Part shown: one piece after another, positions 13,812 to 18,262 of the stretch
How the letters are laid out: each line of letters starts with the position of its first letter
Numbering within the stretch: position 1 is the first letter of the stretch
Assembly (NCBI GenBank): GCA_945870015.1
Contig: CAMBQS010000027.1
Span: 1-18,262 of the forward strand
DNA length: 18,262 bases
DNA from: Desulfocicer vacuolatum DSM 3385
GTDB taxonomy: Bacteria > Desulfobacterota > Desulfobacteria > Desulfobacterales > SURF-7
Reading direction: 5' to 3'
The notes under the pieces: model-generated
Told to the model about the DNA's origin: nothing
The model's database searches: none
The model's input: only the letters and a program-made list of their open reading frames with translations
Program-made: the position numbers and the translations under genes

Positions 13812-15968
13812 TCAGTCTGTGAACTCCAGTGCCTGCCTGATGGTTTTCATTACATTTTTCTCCTGTTCCGTAAGACCCTGATCCGCAATCGCAATATGCT
13901 CTGCAATTCTCAATGCAATTGCACGGTCTTTTGGATCCGGAATCAGGGTGGAGAGAGCTTTCAGCGCCTTTTCTTCATCGGCGACCAGAATGCAGGATTG
14001 CTGCCGGATCATTTTTTTAAATTCCGGTTCCTTTAAAATTTTGAGCCGGTCATCGGTTGCAATCACATCATTATATGCCTTCAAGACCCGTCGCTGGAGA
14101 CTTTCTTCCGCATGGGCCATTTTCAGCATGATCCGGACAACCCCTTCTGCAAATCCGCCCTTATCCACGGCTTCCAGCCATTGCGGATCACAGACAGCAT
14201 CCGCCTCCTGGTTTTCCGGAACAGCCTTGAAAAAAGACTGAATCCATGGATTTCCATACATTGTCTTAAACCAGAACTCCTGGGTCTGATCACGCATATC
14301 CCGATAAAGATTCAATGAATCCGTAATCCATTTTGCCGCGTTCTTTTCCATCTCGACAAAAGGATTGTCCGGGGAAACCGGCTTCCGGTTTTCCTCTACC
14401 AGCGGCGTCACGAACTTGAGCGGCATCATCATCGGATTGATATCGGAAAAAGCAGTACAGGCCATCCTCAACGGATGAAGCTGCCGAATCAGTTCTGCAT
14501 TCCCCTCATGAACGAACATCCGGACAAAGGGGCTGGCGATTGTCCGGTAAAAGTAGTCATTGAACTCGGACAGGGCGGCAACCGAACGGAAATCCACTTC
14601 ATCTTCAACGCCATCATCCAGCGCAAGGATATCCTTTATCCCTCTTTCCTCAAAACGGACAGCGTGAAAACCCTGGGTTTCCTGATCATCAATCACCATT
14701 TCATATAACCCCGGCGAAAGGTATTCAATGAGATCAATACTGGCAATGATCTCCTTATGCTCCTTTTTGGAGACCTTGCCGGAAACAAATATGCCAAGGT
14801 GACCGATTGTATCATGAATCAGATATACGATAACCTGCTGCCGGCGTTTAATCTCTTCCTCAGAACCCCAGACTTTTGCGATCCAGTTCAGCGCCTGCTG
14901 AGGCGGGGTGATATTGTCTCCACTGGAGGCAAAAACCAGCACCGGTGCCTGAAGATTTTTAAGATCGATTTTCCGGCCATCCAGCTCAAGCTTTCCTTCT
15001 TCCAGCTTGTTGCCGACAAAAAGGTTATCAATAATATAGTGGATCTCTTCCCGGGTCATCATGAAAAAACCGTTCCACCAGCGCTCAAAATCAAGATACC
15101 GCTCTCTTTCCGAGTCCACATGGGAATACATGTGATATGATTTGCCCCATAAGGTGTTTGCCGGATTCAGATTTTCAAACCCGGATACCAGATGTGCCCC
15201 ATCAAAAATGCCGTTTCCCAGATCACTCCACAAGGATGCAGCCCAGACGCCTCCCACCAATCCGCCGCGATATCTCATGGGGTTCTTTCCATCCACTCCC
15301 GCCCAATAGGAAAGCGGTGATCCATTGAATATCATTGGCCCGATGATATCCGGACGATCCGCACCGATCATGGCTGCGGCCCAACCTGCCTGGCAATTTC
15401 CGATAATGGCCGGACGTTCTGCATCCGGATGACGGGCAATCACTGCCTCTATATAGGCAATCTGAGTGTTATGAACATGGGTGAAGGTCTGACCCGGAGC
15501 CGGATCTGCATCAAATACGATGAAATAAACCGGATACCCCTGGTTCAGGGCCATTCCGATTTCAGAATCCCTTTTGGATCCTCCGATACCCGGCCCATGA
15601 CCTGCGCGCGGGTCAACAATAATAATCGGACGTTTTTTCCCCTTTTCAGATGAATGCCCGGAACTGGAATGACGCTTTTCCCGCCCGGATTTTCCCTTCT
15701 TCTCTTCACCATTCCGCCGGTCGCAGATACGCGCAAGGGAAAAATTGACTGGTGGGGAAAGGGTGCTTCCATCGATAATGACTTCATAATCAAAAGTTAA
15801 TACAGGGGGTTTCCTGTTTTGAATGTGCTGATAGTAGTTGTTACCCCTTTTATTTAAGGTATCCAGAAACAAAACCGACCGCTGCCCCGCATCCAGTAAA
15901 TAACCGAAAGCGGAATCCAGATAGTTTACCTTGTTTGTGGAATTTGAAACCTGATTTGAGTTATTCAT
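13812..15968 (-). CDS. DUF3141 protein, PhaC-like alpha/beta hydrolase
   Basis: A 718-aa DUF3141 family protein, often labelled poly-3-hydroxyalkanoate synthetase-like. It has an alpha/beta-hydrolase core with a Cys-type nucleophile elbow, GNCQAGWA (Cys192). SSGDNITPP (Asp351) and IGHLGIFVSGKV (His390) complete a triad that mirrors phaC of this window (GYCMGG, ASGHVAGIV). Substrate and reaction are not established. A synthase-like, depolymerase-like or granule role is possible. Residues about 87-113 form a Lys/Ser/His/Gly-rich hydrophilic insert. The last about 110 residues (AYNDVIATDDRL, then RIAEHIAIADQGLTEQEKNV) look like a TerB-type helical domain (weak). GAAGGAGG sits 7 bp before the ATG. 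It is divergent from the phasin-like genes and has a good promoter at 16023-16051. Confidence 0.88.
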   Translation of the reverse strand: MNNSNQVSNSTNKVNYLDSAFGYLLDAGQRSVLFLDTLNKRGNNYYQHIQNRKPPVLTFDYEVIIDGSTLSPPVNFSLARICDRRNGEEKKGKSGREKRHSSSGHSSEKGKKRPIIIVDPRAGHGPGIGGSKRDSEIGMALNQGYPVYFIVFDADPAPGQTFTHVHNTQIAYIEAVIARHPDAERPAIIGNCQAGWAAAMIGADRPDIIGPMIFNGSPLSYWAGVDGKNPMRYRGGLVGGVWAASLWSDLGNGIFDGAHLVSGFENLNPANTLWGKSYHMYSHVDSERERYLDFERWWNGFFMMTREEIHYIIDNLFVGNKLEEGKLELDGRKIDLKNLQAPVLVFASSGDNITPPQQALNWIAKVWGSEEEIKRRQQVIVYLIHDTIGHLGIFVSGKVSKKEHKEIIASIDLIEYLSPGLYEMVIDDQETQGFHAVRFEERGIKDILALDDGVEDEVDFRSVAALSEFNDYFYRTIASPFVRMFVHEGNAELIRQLHPLRMACTAFSDINPMMMPLKFVTPLVEENRKPVSPDNPFVEMEKNAAKWITDSLNLYRDMRDQTQEFWFKTMYGNPWIQSFFKAVPENQEADAVCDPQWLEAVDKGGFAEGVVRIMLKMAHAEESLQRRVLKAYNDVIATDDRLKILKEPEFKKMIRQQSCILVADEEKALKALSTLIPDPKDRAIALRIAEHIAIADQGLTEQEKNVMKTIRQALEFTD

Positions 15969-16022
15969 AGATATCCTCCTTCAACACAAAAAGATCAATG
16001 TAACATATTTCGCTATGCAACA

Positions 16023-16051
16023 AAGATAGTACGTATCTGGAACTGTGTCAA
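16023..16051 (-). promoter_or_regulatory. sigma-70-type promoter of the DUF3141 gene
   Basis: Minus-strand TTGACA (16051-16046) and TATCTT (16028-16023) are 17 bp apart, 55 bp upstream of the DUF3141 start. The hexamers are identical to those of the divergent phasin promoter. Confidence 0.7.
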
Positions 16052-16108
16052 TAATCTTTGGTTTTAAATTATATATAATATTGTATTTAATGTAAAAAAT
16101 TGAAAGGA

Positions 16109-16125
16109 ATATTACCTGGTAATAT
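16109..16125. promoter_or_regulatory. 17-bp perfect palindrome between the two PHA-locus promoters
   Basis: ATATTACC-T-GGTAATAT lies 58 bp from the DUF3141 -35 and 42 bp from the phasin -35. It is the obvious candidate for a shared operator. A PhaR-type or TetR-type regulator could bind it, but neither is encoded in the window. Confidence 0.6.
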
Positions 16126-16166
16126 CTGACCGTCTTTAAAAAAATGGTGCGTTGCAATATTTTCCC

Positions 16167-16194
16167 TTGACACCTGTTTTTTGATCCCTATCTT
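16167..16194 (+). promoter_or_regulatory. sigma-70-type promoter of the phasin gene cluster
   Basis: TTGACA (16167-16172) and TATCTT (16189-16194) are 16 bp apart, 44 bp upstream of the first phasin-like start. A consensus -35 fits strong expression, as expected for granule coat proteins. Confidence 0.7.
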
Positions 16195-16238
16195 CCCGGT
16201 AAGAACAGATGACAACACAAAACATATGGAGGTACATC

Positions 16239-16538
16239 ATGGAAAATATAGCTTTCGCTCAACAGGTTATCGATATCAATCGTGTCACAGCAGACAATGC
16301 AAGGAACATCATTACCCTTCTTCAGAACCAGACAATAAGATTTGTCCAGGCATCTATCGAACAGGGTAATCAGATCGCCAAAGAGGGCCAGCGAATCATA
16401 GAGGAATGGACAAAAGAGTATGACAGAGGCCGTCTGGCTATCCAGGATGTGGTGGAAGAAAACAGAATCAGCCTGGAGCAGCTTTTTTCTCCCCTGATTC
16501 AGCCAAAAGAAGCTGCCAGGCCCAAAAAAACAAAATAA
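16239..16538 (+). CDS. phasin-like protein 1
   Basis: A 99-aa helical protein resembling small phasins, which coat PHA granules. It is amphipathic almost throughout, with AQQVIDINRVTADNARNIIT, then LLQNQTIRFV, and a second half KEGQRIIEEWTKEYDRG. The tail is a basic KEAARPKKTK. The EG-x3-I-x-x-W-x3-Y motif recurs in the next two genes, so all three are paralogues. The start is the ATG at 16239 with GGAGG 6 bp upstream. An earlier in-frame ATG at 16209 lacks a ribosome site. It is first in a three-gene plus-strand cluster divergent from the DUF3141 gene, a context that supports a PHA-granule role. Confidence 0.75.
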   Translation: MENIAFAQQVIDINRVTADNARNIITLLQNQTIRFVQASIEQGNQIAKEGQRIIEEWTKEYDRGRLAIQDVVEENRISLEQLFSPLIQPKEAARPKKTK

Positions 16539-16588
16539 GTAATAATTAAACAACAACATTTATGAATGACTTTACAGGAGGTATAAAA

Positions 16589-16852
16589 ATGGAAAATCAG
16601 AAACTTTTAAAACAGGCAGTTGACTTTCAGAGAAATGCTTTTAATAATGTATATCAGGCAGTTGTACTTTTCCAGGATCAGGCGGAAAAGGCTTCCAGCG
16701 CGCTATTGGCACAGGCCAACCTCATCCCTGAAGAGGGCAGAAATGCAATCGGAAAGTGGACGGAAGACTACAAAAAGGGGCTCAAAAGCTATAAAGACGC
16801 CGTGGATGCAGGTTTCAACCAGCTTGAGGAATTTTTTGGCACAACCCATTAA
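16589..16852 (+). CDS. phasin-like protein 2
   Basis: An 87-aa helical protein, paralogue of its neighbours. It reads LLKQAVDFQRNAFNNVYQAV, then VLFQDQAEKA, then IPEEGRNAIGKWTEDYKKG and AVDAGFNQLEEFF. The FQxxxFNNxYxAxxxxQDQ pattern is typical of phasins. The start at 16589 is chosen because AGGAGG lies 7 bp before it. The ATG at 16562 would add nine residues without a ribosome site. It follows the first phasin-like gene by 50 bp, probably in the same transcript, and is followed by a perfect hairpin. Confidence 0.8.
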   Translation: MENQKLLKQAVDFQRNAFNNVYQAVVLFQDQAEKASSALLAQANLIPEEGRNAIGKWTEDYKKGLKSYKDAVDAGFNQLEEFFGTTH

Positions 16853-16863
16853 ACATGACATTG

Positions 16864-16908
16864 AACCCCAGGAAATCTCATGAACTGAAAATTTGATTTC
16901 CTGGGGTT
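16864..16908. other. intercistronic hairpin between phasin-like genes 2 and 3
   Basis: AACCCCAGGAAATC (16864-16877) pairs perfectly with GATTTCCTGGGGTT (16895-16908) around a 17-nt loop. No T-run follows on the plus strand (ACATGGAAAA), so it looks more like a processing or mRNA-stability hairpin, or a partial terminator, than a full terminator. It could give the first two genes higher mRNA levels than the third. Confidence 0.65.
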
Positions 16909-16944
16909 ACATGGAAAAAGAAATCAAACCTAAGGAGGGAGAAG

Positions 16945-17196
16945 ATGGACCAGAAACAGATTGTAAAGCAGATGCTCAATTTCAACAAATCATCTTTCAA
17001 CAATGCATTCAATGCCCTTGCCATGGCCCAGGAACAGACAGAGACCTTGGGAAAATCGTTCATTGAGCAAGCCTCCTGGCTGCCTGCAGAAGGGAAAAAA
17101 GCAGTACAGGACTGGCTTGACGCATGCAAGAAAGGCCGGGAAGAGTATAAAAAGCTTATTGACGACGCCTATAAAAAAGTGGAGGCCTTTTTATAA
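16945..17196 (+). CDS. phasin-like protein 3
   Basis: An 83-aa helical protein closest to phasin-like protein 2. It reads VKQMLNFNKSSFNNAFNALA, then MAQEQTETLGKSF, then LPAEGKKAVQDWLDACKKG and EEYKKLIDDAYKKVEAFL. The aligned positions (FNN, QEQ, EGKKAV-x-W, YKK) show recent common origin. TAAGGAGGGAG lies directly before the ATG. It ends 52 bp before the radical SAM gene. At about 85 residues it is shorter than most phasins (roughly 110-180 aa), but the hydrophobic spacing suits a granule-surface helix. Confidence 0.78.
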   Translation: MDQKQIVKQMLNFNKSSFNNAFNALAMAQEQTETLGKSFIEQASWLPAEGKKAVQDWLDACKKGREEYKKLIDDAYKKVEAFL

Positions 17197-17248
17197 TTCA
17201 GGGTAACACTGCTTTTTATTTCCGGTTGGAAATGCTACATAAAAGGTC

Positions 17249-18262
17249 ATGAAGCCATGGCTCATATATCCGCCCTTTGCTGACCCGACCCAGCCCTATC
17301 TTTCGCTTCCTTATCTGAAAGGATATCTGCGATCCAGGGGGCTGGATGCGTTTGTGACCGATCTGAATGTTGAAGCAGCCCATTTTCTGCTTGATCCCGG
17401 ACAGGTTACGAGCAGCATCAGGCGACTGACCGAAGTCTTTGAGGAGCTGAACCATCATGACCAGCTCAACGGCATGGAGCAACTGGCCTACATGGCCCTT
17501 GCCGAGGCACGGCCGGCTGCATTGCGCAGCCTGGCCGCGTCAGGTTCGGCAGTTGATGTTTTCCAGGATTCCAAACGGTTTTATAAGATACCGCATTACC
17601 GGAGATCCCGGGATCAGGTCGAAGATGCACTGGCCTGTCTCAGTGCTGTTTATTATCCATACAGCTTTCACTTCAATCAGGCTGCCCATGCGGCTGTACC
17701 CTGGGGGCTGGATCTTCTGGAGAGCTATTTCCGGAAAAAGCAAAGCCCTCTGGATGCGTTTTATCGTACTATTTTGGACAAAAACAGGCCTGAACCAGGG
17801 CAAATGGTCGGGATCTCTCTGACCTTCATCAGCCAGATTCCGGAGACTTTTTATCTGCTCCATCTGCTGCGAGAGGTAACTCCCAAGGCTTTTCTTCTCC
17901 TGGGAGGCACCTGTGTCCAGCAAATCCTTCGCCACGCCTCCCCTTCCGTCCAAAAACGATTGCTTGACCTTGTGGATGCCGCCTGCCTGTTTGAAGGAGA
18001 GGAAACCATGGTTCAACTCGTCCAGGCGCTTGATGCCATGGATTCCAGGGCAGATTCCAGGGCGCGTTTCACTGCACTCAGAGAGATTCCCAACCTGCTG
18101 CTTCGGGAACCAGACACCGGAGAACTGCACAGCAATCCGGTCCGGATTATGGATCTGACCAAAATCCCGCAGCCTGACTACTCGGATCTGAATCTGAACA
18201 GCTACCTTGCCCCAAGCCGGACCTTGCTGTTTGCGCCAACCCGAGGGTGTTACTGGAACCAA
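17249..18262 (+). CDS. B12-binding-type radical SAM protein, partial (C-terminus beyond the right edge)
   Basis: The frame is open from an ATG at 17249 to the end of the window (338 codons). The N-terminus has a B12-binding-like Rossmann domain: WLIYPPFADPTQPYLSLPYL at 4-23, and GISLTFISQIPETFYLL, LREVTPKAFLLLGGTCVQQI around 188-225. A linker leads to LFAPTRGCYWNQ at 327-338, where PTRGCYWN is the standard lead-in to the CxxxCxxC radical SAM cluster. The sequence stops after the first cysteine of it. Such enzymes carry out methylations or rearrangements, and the substrate is unknown. The DxHxxG cobalamin histidine motif is not obvious, so B12 binding is inferred from the fold only. A weak AAGG site precedes the ATG. 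It follows the phasin-like cluster on the same strand. Confidence 0.85.
   Translation, partial: MKPWLIYPPFADPTQPYLSLPYLKGYLRSRGLDAFVTDLNVEAAHFLLDPGQVTSSIRRLTEVFEELNHHDQLNGMEQLAYMALAEARPAALRSLAASGSAVDVFQDSKRFYKIPHYRRSRDQVEDALACLSAVYYPYSFHFNQAAHAAVPWGLDLLESYFRKKQSPLDAFYRTILDKNRPEPGQMVGISLTFISQIPETFYLLHLLREVTPKAFLLLGGTCVQQILRHASPSVQKRLLDLVDAACLFEGEETMVQLVQALDAMDSRADSRARFTALREIPNLLLREPDTGELHSNPVRIMDLTKIPQPDYSDLNLNSYLAPSRTLLFAPTRGCYWNQ

Noticed and set aside
17540..18262. 240-codon minus-strand ORF
   Set aside because: It lies opposite the radical SAM gene, begins with TTG at the edge and has no recognisable domain; the plus-strand frame shows clear family motifs.
1..18262. CRISPR array, tRNA or rRNA genes, riboswitch
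   Set aside because: No regularly spaced direct repeats and no tRNA, rRNA or known riboswitch pattern were seen by reading; a covariance-model scan could not be run.

Overview
The window looks like a chromosomal segment of a sulfate-reducing deltaproteobacterium (Desulfobacterales-like, Thermodesulfobacteriota). That is an inference from gene content: an FmdE-family protein paired with a molybdopterin-binding protein, a TRAP TatT lipoprotein, a class I PHA synthase, a DUF3141 protein, several small phasin-like proteins and sigma-54 promoters. No rRNA, tRNA or CRISPR array was seen.

Left part (1-7.5 kb), ordinary chromosomal genes. A minus-strand operon holds mtnP, apt (ATGA overlap) and an acyl-CoA:carboxylate CoA-transferase that runs off the left edge. 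MtnP releases adenine from methylthioadenosine and Apt recaptures it as AMP. Next come a minus-strand MBL-fold hydrolase, a plus-strand FmdE / molybdopterin-binding protein pair, a minus-strand outer-membrane beta-barrel protein, and a minus-strand TatT-family lipoprotein followed by a clear terminator.

Middle part (7.5-13.7 kb). phaC (class I PHA synthase) is followed by about 4.2 kb of accessory DNA. This holds a decayed sigma-54 activator gene with a large internal deletion and a frameshift, then two homologous sigma-54 promoter regions. Each region has a conserved upstream block 110/111 bp before the -24 element. The first probably drives a small outer-membrane beta-barrel gene and has a 142-bp miniature inverted-repeat element in its leader. 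The second now faces no gene. After repeat debris come two toxin-antitoxin modules, an XRE-Panacea antitoxin with a RelE-like toxin and a HigB/HigA-type pair, and a small winged-helix ORF resembling the C-terminal domain of DpnI-type enzymes.

Right part (13.7-18.3 kb), a PHA-granule locus. A 718-aa DUF3141 protein with a PhaC-like Cys-Asp-His triad is divergent from three small paralogous phasin-like genes. Both promoters use the same hexamers (TTGACA / TATCTT) and a perfect 17-bp palindrome lies between them. Downstream of the phasins a B12-binding-type radical SAM protein runs off the right edge, cut just after the first cysteine of its cluster motif. phaC and the DUF3141/phasin locus were probably closer before the accessory DNA arrived (inference).
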